From Sclerotinia nivalis (Eukaryota; Ascomycota; Leotiomycetes; Helotiales; Sclerotiniaceae), in the NCBI GenBank assembly GCA_029531795.1, contig JAPEIS010000009.1:2480001-2544000 (forward strand): a stretch of 64,000 nucleotides of DNA, in the 5' to 3' direction. Positions within the stretch are counted from its first letter, which is position 1, and every line of letters begins with the position of its first letter. Positions 47,601 through 58,169 of the stretch are shown piece by piece. The position numbers and the translations under genes were made by a program. The notes under the pieces were generated by a model. That model saw only the letters and a program-made list of their open reading frames with translations. It was not told where the DNA came from and made no database searches.

Positions 47601-48090
47601 CCAAACGCTCGAGGGTCATTTGAATTGGGTTACATCAGTAGCCTTTTCGCCGGATGGTAAGGTGGTAGCTTCAGGCTCTGGCGATCAAACGATCCGGCTC
47701 TGGGATACGGAAACGGGTGCGCCTCTCCAAACGCTTAAGGGTCATTTGAGCTCGGTTACATCAGTAGCCTTTTCGCCGGATGGTAAGGTGGTAGCTTCAG
47801 GCTCTGACGATCAAACGATCCGGCTTTGGGACACGGCAACAGGCGCGCCCCTTCAAACGCTCAAGGGTCATTCGGGCTTAAAGGCATCCTCAGCCTTTGA
47901 ACAGTACTCTATATCAAACCATTGGATAGCTGAAAGGGCAGATGGAGAAATGCGAAATATTCTTTGGCTACATCCAGATTATCGACCGTTTTGCACAGCT
48001 ATTTGCAGAGGAGTTATAGTTATAGGGTCTTCATCTGGGGGGGTTTTCTTTCTCAAAATTGAGCATGGGAATCATATATTATCTAGATGA
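44649..48090 (+). CDS. NACHT-WD40 STAND protein (fungal NLR-like receptor), three exons
   Basis: Exons 44649-45011, 45081-47081 and 47134-48090 encode about 1106 residues. Both introns (GTACAG to CATAG; GTACGT to TGTAG) are in phase 0 and restore family sequence. Order: a helical fungal NACHT N-terminal domain (about 1-270); a linker AFDSYEDQKESKCLPGTR; NACHT with Walker A GIAGTGKST near 323 and Walker B VVVIDALDECEND near 425; a winged-helix region; then four near-identical 42-residue WD40 repeats (about 860-1027) and a degenerate C-terminal blade (ILWLHPDYRPFC, SSGGVFFLKI). These proteins sense non-self through the WD40 face and drive incompatibility-type responses on oligomerisation. No HET or lipase effector is fused; the N-terminal helices may signal. 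It looks intact. An acidic DEDSDEDEEKD run lies after NACHT. Confidence 0.9.
47347..47850 (+). repeat. Four 126-bp WD40 repeats, highly similar
   Basis: Units at 47347-47472, 47473-47598, 47599-47724 and 47725-47850 differ at only a few codons, mainly the SSS/LSW/LNW/LSS and SRD/SDD/SGD/SDD positions. The near-identity at DNA level, including silent sites, indicates recent homogenisation. A fifth unit starts at 47851 and diverges after LQTLKGH. Confidence 0.93.
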
Positions 48091-48662
48091 AAACGAGTTT
48101 CAGTATATCTATCAACTTCCTCATTACTTCTATCTTCATAATACAATCTTCTTTTCTTTTCTTCTCTCTCTAATAGAGAGGTTGGGGGAGGCTTGTGATT
48201 ATATAGACTGTCTATTTGTCACTTTGATTCTAGCATGTTCTACCACGAACATGTGGCAATTTCCTACCATAAAAAAACACAAAGAATTCTTTCAGGTCGA
48301 CTCAGCTAGTACCTCGGGATTGATCGTGATTCATGTCAATAAACAAAGTATCAAATCTAAGCTTGTTCAAACATATACTTAATCTTTGTTAGTAATTGCT
48401 GAGATTAAGATTTTTAGTAGTGTATTCCCAGTCCATCCCAAACGTTGGTTGTACCCTCTTGCTGCCCTACGTGGCGGCTGAGAGTCCCCCTTTCCCTTCA
48501 ACTCTTTCCTCAACTCTTCGCATACTCCCTGTTACCACCTACACGTGACCATGCCTCCACACCAACGACACCGTAACCTGTGGTTTTCTTGATCTGGTGG
48601 TATTTTCTTTTGCTAGTTTTCATGGAGAATTTTAAGGGTTAGGCTGTGCTGTGGAATTAGAC
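48091..48662. other. Intergenic, nothing recognised
   Basis: 3' flank of the NACHT-WD40 gene. The short frame at 48059-48382 is unsupported. Confidence 0.45.
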
Positions 48663-48768
48663 TGTCGATAGGCACACGCATGGGGAAAGTGAAGCTTCAA
48701 TATCAGTCTTGTGTTACTTGTATTGATTTGCCTAAAGAACTAGAACTATGGAAACGTCGAACTATATG
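48663..48768 (+). repeat. Family C repeat, left half, split by LINE-2b
   Basis: TGTCGATAGGCACACG to GTCGAACTATATG. The last 13 bases (48756-48768) are the target duplication of LINE-2b; the matching half is inverted at 55957-56035. Confidence 0.85.
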
Positions 48769-50197
48769 ATTTGATTTGATTTGATATATTTATCGTCGTA
48801 GGCCGTAGGCCACACGTGCTTGCACGTGTAAACCTTTGCCATCTATTCCAGTTTTTGGACAAATGACGCCCGGGGGAGGCCCCCAGGTGGTATGCTAGCT
48901 AGCTAGATTATATACATTTTCAGGGGTACTAGGGCAGGGTTTACATGATTGCCGTCGTATAATTGAGCAAAGCTTTTAAAGCTTGAGATGCATTCGTAGT
49001 CCGCTTCGTTGTTACGTCGGTCACAAGTGATCACCGCAACATGTGACTAATTCAGACAACGTGACTTATAGCCACGTGAAGGATCGCTGAGGATCGCTAG
49101 CGGTCCAGGACAGCTCGGCGGTCCTAGCGATCCACGGATTACGAAGGTCTATATAATCAGGATAGGTTTCCTTATTGTAGAGCTTCGTGCTCAAGATCAA
49201 TCATTTAGTATACTCTACTATTAGTTACGAATTGCAAAATATTGTTACAGTTATTTGAGTCCCTGCTTGACGCCTAGTTATAAACCATCTCGAGAGCCTA
49301 GAACACTTCCACGTGATCTAGACGGCAAACCTCGTAACATTCGTCTACTGGATCACTACCTCTTGATCCCTCTCCCGGTCCCCTCATACGTTGATTTTTT
49401 TTTTTGAAAAATAAATAATAAAATAATAATAAAATAATGAAAAGGGGATTGATCAATTTTTAATATATTGACTAAAAGAATTGACCAAATTGACCAAATT
49501 GACCAGAATTGGCCAGCTGAATTGATCAAATTGAACGAATTGACCTAATTGATTATATGAACAGAAAACCGAGATCCTTAATCGTCATCCTGGTTATTCT
49601 GATCGTTGGGAGGGTGACGCGGGCATATGTTGTATTGGAAATTAGTTGTTTCCAACCATTCTGCAAGTCTGGCTATACCAGTGGGTGTGCCCAGAAGCCA
49701 AGGGATGGCTTCAGAAGGGGGGTTTTTTGAGAGCGTTTTGTATGCTTTGCCAATTTTACAAAAGAAAAAGTGTAAGGGGGTCTTTCTTTTTCCGCAAGTG
49801 CAGAGGGTATATGCTTTGGGGTGATGGAATCGTTCGTGATAGGCTGCGAAGTCTCTATGTTGGGATTTGATTGCTAGTATATAGCCCAATATAGCTCTTT
49901 TTATAGAGAGTAATGCTAGCTCTTCTATATGGATAATGAATAGATCCTTATAATATTGGGGATTTGTAGTGTTTTATAATTGTATGCTTGCTAGTTTGGC
50001 ATTTGTCTTTGCCAATCGTTTCAGAGAAGCTAAAGTGCAGATTGGATTAGAAGGAGGCAGGAGAGCTGCTCCTTCCTTTGCAGCTTTGTCAGCGGCCTCA
50101 TTCCCAGGGATATTGAGATGTCTTGGGGCTCATCGGATACGGATCGCCCCAGGCGGAAGGTGTGGTGATCGGGGTCTGGAGGCCCATATTTGTATGA
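48769..50197 (-). pseudogene. LINE-2b, 3' half (RNase H part and 3' UTR)
   Basis: Minus-strand coding remains run from 50197 to 49578: RPRSPHLPPGAIRIR, then LNIPGNEAADKAAKEGAALPP (RNase H end), then LHFFFCKIGKAYKTLSKNPPSEAIPWLL at the C-terminus. At least two in-frame stops are present (one replaces Trp before APRHLNIPG). The 3' UTR holds an AT-rich part and a conserved block from about 49386 down to the (ATTTG)n tail at 48769. Solo LTR A5 interrupts it. The frame is cut by D repeat D2 and continues, inverted, at 58169. Confidence 0.85.
49010..49339 (+). mobile_element. Family A solo LTR, copy A5
   Basis: TGTTACGTCGG to CTCGTAACA with a perfect duplication TTCGT (49005-49009 and 49340-49344). 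The same LINE-2 3' UTR at 61474-61757 lacks it and has a single copy of the target, giving a natural empty site. Confidence 0.95.
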
Positions 50198-50727
50198 TCT
50201 CGTAGGAGGTTGATCGGATAATAATAAATAATATAATAATAATACTATAATATTATTTATTATAATAGTGGAAGACTTAGTCGTATTTAGCTTAGGAGTG
50301 ATCGAATATATGAACAATAGAATATTGAAGTCAGAATTATATATATATTGAATATTGAATTTTTATCTGCTTATTTTTTTCGAAGAATTCTTTGAAGAAG
50401 ATCTTCGTATTTATAGATTTTAATGAGATTCTACACTATTCTATGATTATAAATAAGATCGATTTAAATCGAATCTTATAGAATCATTTTATATAATAAA
50501 AGGAAATAATAACCAATAGTATTCAATCTGAGAATAAGAAAATTCTATATGCTTCCATTTCATTCTATTCCATTATAAATCATTCTGATATGATATATGA
50601 TCGAAATTTTATATAATAATAAAATTTAATAATATGAAATCATATTATTAATATATCACGTGATCATATAACTATTGGTTCGGTAAATATTATTAAGTGT
50701 TTTAATAACTTATTAGGAATTCTCACA
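50198..50727 (-). mobile_element. D repeat, copy D2, with exchanged flanks
   Basis: 530 bp, minus orientation (TGTGAGAATTCC to CCTACGAGA). Its 5' flank is TGACC and its 3' flank TCATA, the reverse of D3. See the inversion finding. Confidence 0.9.
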
Positions 50728-50962
50728 GGTCACATGATCCTTCGTAGTTAAATATAAGGAGAAGGCTTTGCCTTCCCTTCTAGAATAATCAATCGTTTTC
50801 ACTAGTCTTTTTGCATACCCACTGTATACAACCCCCAACCCATTGTTATTCACATTAGTTCTACTATTCGAAGTTTATACAATGTAGTCTGATCAGTTCG
50901 TATCCTATTCCCCCTCGCAGCGTGCTATCGGGACGCACGTATCTCGACCTACCTCTTTCACA
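50728..50962. other. Flank inside the inverted block
   Basis: No gene recognised. It holds AATATAAGGAGAAGG-type leader-like sequence between the D repeat and LINE-2a. Confidence 0.4.
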
Positions 50963-51365
50963 CTATAAGATATATATGTGTGTGTGTGTGTGTGTTATTT
51001 TTCGTCCGAGGCTCTGTGCGAAACACAGGCCTCAAATTCCCAATTGGGACAAAGGACGCCAGGGGAGAAAGGCCCCTGGGTTTCTAACTAGCTAATCTAA
51101 GTTTACTAGTATTATATATGCTAAATGCTTCAACAGGGTTTACATGATTGCCGTTGCGTATTGAGTTAATCCCTTGGGTAGATATTTCAGCTGTCCTCCA
51201 CAATACAGTTAGATCCCTCGATTCCTGATCTCCTCTCCTTCGTTATCGCAATCGAGCTTTTTAGTATGTTTTGTTAATATAAAGTTTTTTTTTTTTTTTT
51301 TTTAAAGCTTATACAAGCTCAATCTTTCCGAACCAAAACCCAATGCCTTATACAAAGAAAACCCA

Positions 51366-51600
51366 AAAATAAAATAAAATAAAATAAAATAAAATAAAAT
51401 AAAATAAAATAAAATAAAATAAAATAAAATAAAATAAAATAAAATAAAATAAAATAAAATAAAATAAAATAAAATAAAATAAAATAAAATAAAATAAAAT
51501 AAAATAAAATAAAATAAAATAAAATAAAATAAAATAAAATAAAATAAAATAAAATAAAATAAAATAAAATAAAATAAAATAAAATAAAATAAAATAAAAT
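51366..51600. repeat. (AAAAT)47 microsatellite
   Basis: A pure 5-bp array of 47 units on the plus strand, without a visible interruption. It lies in the LINE-2a 3' UTR. The open frames through it are meaningless translations of the repeat. Confidence 0.95.
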
Positions 51601-51636
51601 CAAAGCAGTCCTTCAATCTATAAGTTGCACAGGGAA

Positions 51637-53698
51637 TCAAGGATATATATCCTGATAGAACCTTGTAGATTTGAGCCAAGCTGCTAGTTTCGCTGCTCCT
51701 TTTATGCTTCCTAAAAGATAGGGGATAGCTTCAGATGGTGGCAACTTCGAAAGGGTTTTTTGAGCGTTTCCAATTTTACAAAAGTAAAAATGTAAAGGGG
51801 ATTTTCTTTTCTTATATGAGCATAAGATATAAGGGCCTTTGTGATTGAATCGATCATGATACGCTATAAAAAGATCATTGTAGCTTAATGATGTTATGAT
51901 TGTCCATAACCTTGATCTTGCTAATTTAGCATTCGATTTAGCAATCCTTTTCAAGGAGGCAAGAATGCAGATAGGATTAGGTGGGGATGGAAGTGCTGCT
52001 CCTTCTTTAGCTGCTTTGTCCGCTGCTTCGTTTCCGGGGATATCTAGGTGCCCAAGAACCCATCGAATTCGAATTGAACCAGGGCGGGTATGTAGCAAGC
52101 GAGGTCTGAGGGGCCAAACTGTAGCTAACTTGCGGAATTCTTCGAATACAGATTGCGAGGATCCAGTCGAATGAGAGCCTAAACGTATAGCAATTTCCAG
52201 ATTATCCAAGAAAACCCAAAGGTCTGTAGCAAATCTAGCTGAGGGTAATTGAATCGCTATCTGAGCACCTTTCAAAGCTGCAATTGCTTCAGCATCGAAG
52301 ACTTCAGTATTACAGCCTAGTGAGAAAAACTGTCGATCCATTTGCAGATTGTATTGATAAATCACTGATCCATTTCCTGTAGCACTGTCCAGAGCTTCGC
52401 TTTTCGAACCATCGGAAAAGACTTGCAGATCACTTTTAGGAATCGTAGATATAAACCTTTCGAAATCCTTAGCTGCTTGTTCCTTCGAACGATCGAGAGG
52501 ACCATTGATCCTGGTTTCCGTAGTGATACGTAGTTCTTTGTTTTTCCAAGGAAGAAGTGCAATTGGATTAAAATGTTCGGCTTTTGGAAGGGCTAGGATA
52601 ATTCTTGAAAACCTTGATTCGGCGGTTCTGATACCAGCTTTAGCTAGGATATTTTTGGTTCGGACTCGAAGGGGGTGTTTAGGGTCGAGCCGAGCCGTTC
52701 GGGCCGCGAAGCTTTGGGATATCAGATTGAGCTCAATCTCAGGGGGCATCAGATTTGATTCCTTGTATAAGGCAGCAGTGTTAATTGTATGGAATACAGG
52801 AAGGATTGTTCGAGCACTAATTAGTACAATCTTATTCAAAAGTTTCAAATGTCCATCCACTTGATTCGAGGTTGTGAAGTTTAGACCTCGTTTCTTAGTT
52901 CGACCAGGCCACCAGGTTTCAACTGCAAAATAACATTTCTTCAAAATACAAGCAGTAACCGCTCTTTGAAGCAAAATTGATAGGATGCTTCGAGTTATCC
53001 TTCCAAGCGAGTGCAAAGCATTTGCAATTGTAAGGGCCTTAGCTGTAAGGATTTGAACATAAGGTTTGAAACTCAATTCCCTATCGAAATAGACTCCCAA
53101 CCATTTCAGCGGATTTGGTTTCTCCGTTATTGAAAGATTTTCTGTATGAATGATAGGGCTTTCGATATCTTTCCTAAAACCTCTGTAGAAATATATCAGT
53201 TCAGACTTCTTAGGATCGAAAGTGATCCCTTCAGATTTGCCCCAATCCAAAGCCTCCAGCATTTCAGATCGTAATTGATCACAATTAGATTGTAAACTTG
53301 AAGAAAAAGCTACTAATGCAATATCGTCTACATATCCAAATCTTCGAATAGGATTGCCCAACCAAAACAAAGGGGCTATATAAAGCATAAAAAGGATAAA
53401 CGAAATTGAGGAGCCTTGTAGCAAACCACACCCAATACTAGTACTGGACCCTATTTCGCCGTCAAGCCGAATACGAACTGATCGATTTGTCGAGAACGAT
53501 TGTATCCATCGAACTAGATTGTCAGGCCATCCTTGTTCTCTGAGTCGACGGACTAAACGTCCTGGGAGAACAGCATCAAAAGCACCTTTGATATCCATAG
53601 TTAATAAAGTAGCTTTAGAACCTGAATTCAAGGCCATTTCCACATCATGTGTAAGGCAAGTTGTGAGATCTACCGATGAACGCAGAGGAAGCGCTCCG
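51637..53698 (-). pseudogene. LINE-2a ORF2 fragment: reverse transcriptase and RNase H
   Basis: About 687 codons remain open from the truncation point to the stop at 51637. Motifs in order: LTMDIKGAFDAVLPGRL, GCGLLQGSSISFILFMLY, active site RRFGYVDDIALVAF, then RNase H with LQVFSDGSKSEALD, FLDNLEIAIRLGS, VLGHLDIPGNEAADKAAKEG, and a C-terminal LHFYFCKIGNAQKTL. The endonuclease and the first part of the reverse transcriptase are missing through 5' truncation. No internal stops were seen, so this copy is younger than LINE-2b. Confidence 0.88.
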
Positions 53699-53710
53699 CT
53701 ATAAGATATA

Positions 53711-54252
53711 GAGGACTAGTACGGAAGCCTAGTACTAGTGTGTATCACGTGTTCTAACAAAACTAGGTTGAGTTGGAGTGGTTATATAGACCCTTTTGGA
53801 GTCACGTTACCTGCCTCCTTTTTGGTACGGTATCTTATACAGATGAGAAAAACGCGTTAAGGTTAGGTTTAGGAAGTCAATCTTCTTTATTTTAGTTCTA
53901 CGCTGAACAATAATAATATTGTAATCTTTGAAGATAAGAATCAATTGAATAAACAAAGAAAAAAGATGTAGAACCATTGTACTATTTAGTTCCTAGATGT
54001 TGAAATTAGATATATATTTGAGACAACAACTATATTACTGAGCCCCTAAATATCCTTCGGTTAACCGTATTGTCTCTGGATAATTAATATTACTGTTTTC
54101 AAAAAAGGATAAAATTGATCTCAATTCTACTCTTACAATATAAAATAAACAAACTTTCGAACATTAATAATATCATCAATCTTGCAAAGGAAAAACGGAA
54201 ACTATTGAATATTTGATACTCAATAATTAGTACCTAAAAGCAATCATACGTC
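53711..54252. other. Intergenic, upstream of the membrane-protein gene
   Basis: AT-rich. No feature recognised apart from the likely promoter of the next gene. Confidence 0.45.
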
Positions 54253-54990
54253 ATGGACCAAAGAAATATACGGCACTTGTATATGTTAGCGTCAAAATGC
54301 ATTCTATTTTTATTTATAGTATTTGCATGCATTCTTGGTTACTACAGTATTTCAAGAACCATCATATTTACATGTAAGCCTTGTCACAACAACATTTCAA
54401 GAATCAAAAACCACTGCAAAGCTATCACATTACTTACAATAATAAGCCTTGTTACCGTTACCATGAATCCCGAAACCATGGACCAGGCCTACACATCCGT
54501 TGTGCAATTTATCGATTACGCAAAAACTCTTTATCGATTGCTAGAAGATTTGGGAATAAGCCAAGAATCTATTCATTACGGTATAGTTGTTGGCTTAGTC
54601 TTTTTCCTTGTCTATCTAATCCTTAGATCTGTCGTCAGATTTTTCGAGCATTTCTTCGACTCTGTCGTCAGACTTTTCAAGCATTTCTTCGACTTCCTTC
54701 GATCTTTGATAGTTGTAGGACCTCTTGGCTTACTCATTTTGATTTATTCTCTAACTTCGAATCTCGAACGAAATCAACAATTTGTTCTTGCTTTAATAGC
54801 AATTTTTCTATTCGGAATCATCGCGGTTTGTCTTATATTGAAGAGAATAGAGGGAGGATCAACAGAGATGACTAGAGTCCAAACAGTCGCTGCTAAAGTC
54901 CAAACGGACGCGACTGGAGTTCAAACAAACGCAGCTGGAGTTCGAAGAGATGCAGCTGGAGTCCAAACAGGTGCAGTTGGAATCCAATAA
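54253..54990 (+). CDS. Membrane protein with C-terminal heptapeptide repeats
   Basis: 245 residues from the ATG of MDQRNIRHLY. About five hydrophobic segments are visible: near 14-34 (CILFLFIVFACILGYY), 57-72 (AITLLTIISLVTVTM), 110-126 (YGIVVGLVFFLVYLIL), 151-168 (LIVVGPLGLLILIYSL) and 177-196 (FVLALIAIFLFGIIAVCLIL). Between the third and fourth is an imperfect duplication, SVVRFFEHFFD/SVVRLFKHFFD. The tail after EGGS consists of about five 7-residue units of the type V-Q-T-x-A-A-G, encoded by a 21-bp tandem repeat. I do not recognise the family. It lies inside the inverted block between LINE copies. A real gene is likely because the frame is coherent. Confidence 0.55.
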   Translation: MDQRNIRHLYMLASKCILFLFIVFACILGYYSISRTIIFTCKPCHNNISRIKNHCKAITLLTIISLVTVTMNPETMDQAYTSVVQFIDYAKTLYRLLEDLGISQESIHYGIVVGLVFFLVYLILRSVVRFFEHFFDSVVRLFKHFFDFLRSLIVVGPLGLLILIYSLTSNLERNQQFVLALIAIFLFGIIAVCLILKRIEGGSTEMTRVQTVAAKVQTDATGVQTNAAGVRRDAAGVQTGAVGIQ

Positions 54991-55956
54991 ACAAGTAAGT
55001 TAATCCATTTTATTTGCTATTTATATTTAGATTCTTATATTAATGAATATGATAGCTTAACAATATCGATCTTTTCCTTCGAATTCCCCTTCAATGCTTC
55101 TATACTTGAAAATATTTTCAACGATTCGATCCTGCGCATACAGACTTTATGGTAATATGGAATTTAAGTTTCTACAATTTGGGTATTTCATTTATATCTT
55201 TTGTATTATGATGCGTTATGAAAAGGGTTACGGTTTTTAAGGAGAACATTTAGTAAGGATCGAATGAGCTGAGCTAGTACAATTGGGCTGGTTATGGGAA
55301 AGTCATAAATTGTTAAGAGCTGAATAGCTCAATGACCGGATGCATTGTATATACTGGGCCATAAAATGAATCCAATTCCGAAAGCGCTTGCGGTTCTCGG
55401 AATTGGGGTTCGGATTCTAATGAATGGAGTTCCTTGCAATTTCTTCTTCCGGTGAGATTTCTCTCGTGTGATTAAATCTTCAAAACTACCTGTGCTTTCG
55501 GATCTTCAAAGAATATCTGAATGCAAATAAGTCTAATGATTAACTTTGTGATATTAGAGTGAAAATATATCCTTGCATATAGAGTATACCAATATCATGT
55601 ACTTTGAAACAATATTAGCGGCAAGGGAAAAAAAGAGAAAAAACTTAAGATAATATACTATAGCATTGTTATTGCTTGCCTATGAACAGCACTGATAGAT
55701 TATTGCTCATTTCATTTATCAAAAGAGCATCTTCTTTTATTTTCCCCTATTCATTTGTCGCTCAAACCCAACATTGCGGCTGGGTATACAGGCTCCTCAA
55801 ACTCAGATTTTCTCAACTACAGCAACACTTATTCCCACCACCTCCTCAGGTTTATCCTCAAGCTCATCGGGAAGGCAATAGTGACAACACCTACGATCGC
55901 AGCCGCGAATGCGGGATGAGGTTGAGATTTGGGGTGCAGACTTTTGGACGCGGTAG
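54991..55956. other. Intergenic, nothing recognised
   Basis: The 117-codon frame at 55676-56029 runs into the family C repeat and has no supporting motif. Confidence 0.45.
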
Positions 55957-56035
55957 TGTTGAGATATTCATGATTCATTACGTGAATTCACTAGCGTTGA
56001 CGCTAGTGCCTCGGTCGTACTTCATATAGTTCGAC
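55957..56035 (-). repeat. Family C repeat, right half, split by LINE-2b
   Basis: TGTTGAGATATTCATG to CATATAGTTCGAC. The final 13 bases (56023-56035) are the reverse complement of 48756-48768, so this is the other half of the repeat at 48663, moved by the inversion. Confidence 0.88.
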
Positions 56036-58169
56036 GGCAATGTATTGGACTTAACCTTCCTTTTAGGCCCTTATTTAGCCATCACTACCCTCGCCGAACA
56101 TCTAGATTGTACTTCAGATTATAAACCCTTGAAAACTATACTATATTGGAATTGCTGTGGTCTCAATCCAATACAATGGCTTAAATTAAGTACTCTAAAT
56201 GAAGAACTCTTTAAAAAACTTTTGGATATCAATTTATTCAACTTTCTCGATATTTCAATCCAGCTCGATCTTCCCTTCGATCTAGATCTGCTAGCGTTCA
56301 AACTGATTCAAGTCTTTCAAAATGCCTATATAGGCTCTGTTAATCGAATCTCGAAAGGCCCTTTACGACAACCTTGGTGGAACGAAGTCTGCAGATTAGT
56401 TGTTACCGAAAATCGATATATTAATACAATGGATTCTAAATGCTTTCTTTGAAAAGTAATCCGTAAAGCAAAACAAATCTTTTTCATTTCGAAAATCGAT
56501 AAAATTGAGAATATGAATGATGTCTTCAAAATGGCGAAATGGTATCAAATTATAGGGACTTACTGCATTCCCCCTTTGATCGATCCAATAAATTTCATGA
56601 TAGTCAATAGTATTGAAGAAAAGAGAACGTTATTCGTTAATAATCTGCTTACAAGTATTGTAGAGGTAGATGATATCATTTTCGATATCCCTACAAATCC
56701 TATCCGAATTATCCTGTTTTTAGGTATTATTATGCAAGATCTGGAAAAGGCTATATTACAAGCTGGTAATACAGTCTTTGGTGTGGATGAGATTCCTATT
56801 AAAATTCTACAAATCGTATGGACATCAATCAAAGAAATAGTCCTCCAATTATTCCAGAAATGCCTCGATATTGGACACCATCCAGAATGTTTCCGATTAA
56901 CCACTGTAGTGATCATCCCAAAACCCAAAAAAGCAGACAGCACCAGTCCGAGATCATATCGGCCGATAGCTCTACTATCTGTTTTGGGTAAAGGTCTGGA
57001 GAGGCTTATAGCAAGAAAAATGTCCTGGTTGGTTATAACCTGCAAAGTTCTAGCAAGCCAACAATTCGGGGCCTTACCATTGCGATCCTTTGTCGATCTT
57101 ACTACATGCGTAACCTACGATATCGAATCAGCCTTAAAATCAGGATTGAAAGTTATTTTATTTATTATGGATGTAAAAGGAGCCTTCGATGCAGTACTAC
57201 CAGGCAGACTTATCAACCGCCTTAGAGAACAAGGGTGGCCGGACAATCTCGTAAAATGGGTACAATCCTTTGCCACCAATCGCTCCATCAAGATCCGTCT
57301 GGACGGGGAAACTGGCCCAAGAATAGCTCTGAGGTGCGGTCTCCCACAAGGATCACCTATCTCCCCGATTCTATTTATGCTCTATATAGCCCCTCTCTTC
57401 TGGATGGGAAATCCTGGAAGCAGATTCGGATACGCAGACGATATCGCTCTACTAGCCTTCTCAAATAATCTGCAAGAAAACTGTACATCATTAACTTCCA
57501 GTATGCAAGAAGCTCTGAATTGAGGAAAAACTGAAGGTATCACTTTCGACCCCAGAAATTGAGCTGAATCTAGCAACCCAAGCTTATACAGCACGCACTG
57601 CAAGATTAGATCTATATCACTCTCTATTCATTAGAACCAAGATTATAAGATCATTACGAAATCGGATCCCCAGCTTTCGCTTTGCTAAATCTATCTCAAT
57701 ATTATTACCTGCCGAACAAATCAATCCATTGGCCTTTCCCCTTTGGGAATACACCGAAACCCGTCTTCAAACAGAAACACATATTTTCGGGCCTTTGGGA
57801 AGATCAAAAGCTCAGGCAACAACTGATTTCAAGGCCTTTTATACTACCATCCCGAGAAACGATATACAGATCTTCTCGGATAGCTCAAAAAGCGAAACCA
57901 AAGATAAAGCTACAGAAGGCGGATATATTGTAACTCAATTCGAAACACAGATAATTCGGCATTCCTTTTCATTAGGCTCGAATACAGAGGTCTTTGATGC
58001 AAAAGCGATTACAGCATTATATGAAGCCAAAGCTGCTATAGCTTCCTCCTACACAGGACTAGCTTCAGATCTTTGGATCTTCCTGGATAATTACGAAGTG
58101 ACACTACAACTAGGATCCTATTTCAATGGGTCTTCTCAATCTGTTTTTAAGGAATTCGCAGATCTCATA
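56036..58169 (+). pseudogene. LINE-2b, 5' half (endonuclease end, reverse transcriptase, RNase H start)
   Basis: It starts with the end of an endonuclease domain (LAEHLDCTSDYKPL), runs through GPLRQPWWNEVCR, then the reverse transcriptase: SYRPIALLSVLGKGLERL, FIMDVKGAFDAVLPG, LRCGLPQGSPISPILFMLY and active site SRFGYADDIALLAF (Ala replaces the usual Val/Ile). A TGA replaces Trp after MQEALN near 57521. An internal deletion near 57550 joins GITFDP to PEIELNLATQ, removing about 180 residues relative to LINE-2a. RNase H begins (IQIFSDSSKSETKD) and the frame is cut at FADLI by D repeat D3. The remainder is at 50197-48769. Confidence 0.85.

Larger units (their letters stand above)
50975..53698 (-). 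mobile_element. LINE-2a: 5'-truncated non-LTR retrotransposon
   Basis: Flanked by a perfect 12-bp duplication CTATAAGATATA (50963-50974 and 53699-53710). On the minus strand it contains a partial ORF2, a 3' UTR with a 235-bp (ATTTT)n array and an A-run near 51283-51303, then a block homologous to the LINE-2b 3' UTR (GGGTTTACATGATTGCCGT on the plus strand), and ends in (CA)n. The duplication shows the 5' truncation happened at insertion. Confidence 0.85.

Noticed and set aside
48769..49386. Independent SINE family
   Set aside because: The block is contiguous with the LINE-2 ORF2 in two copies and lies inside the LINE-2a target duplication, and it lacks clear pol III boxes, so it is the LINE-2 3' UTR.
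51302..51679. Long LFYFI-repeat open frames
   Set aside because: Translation of the (AAAAT)n array; not a protein.
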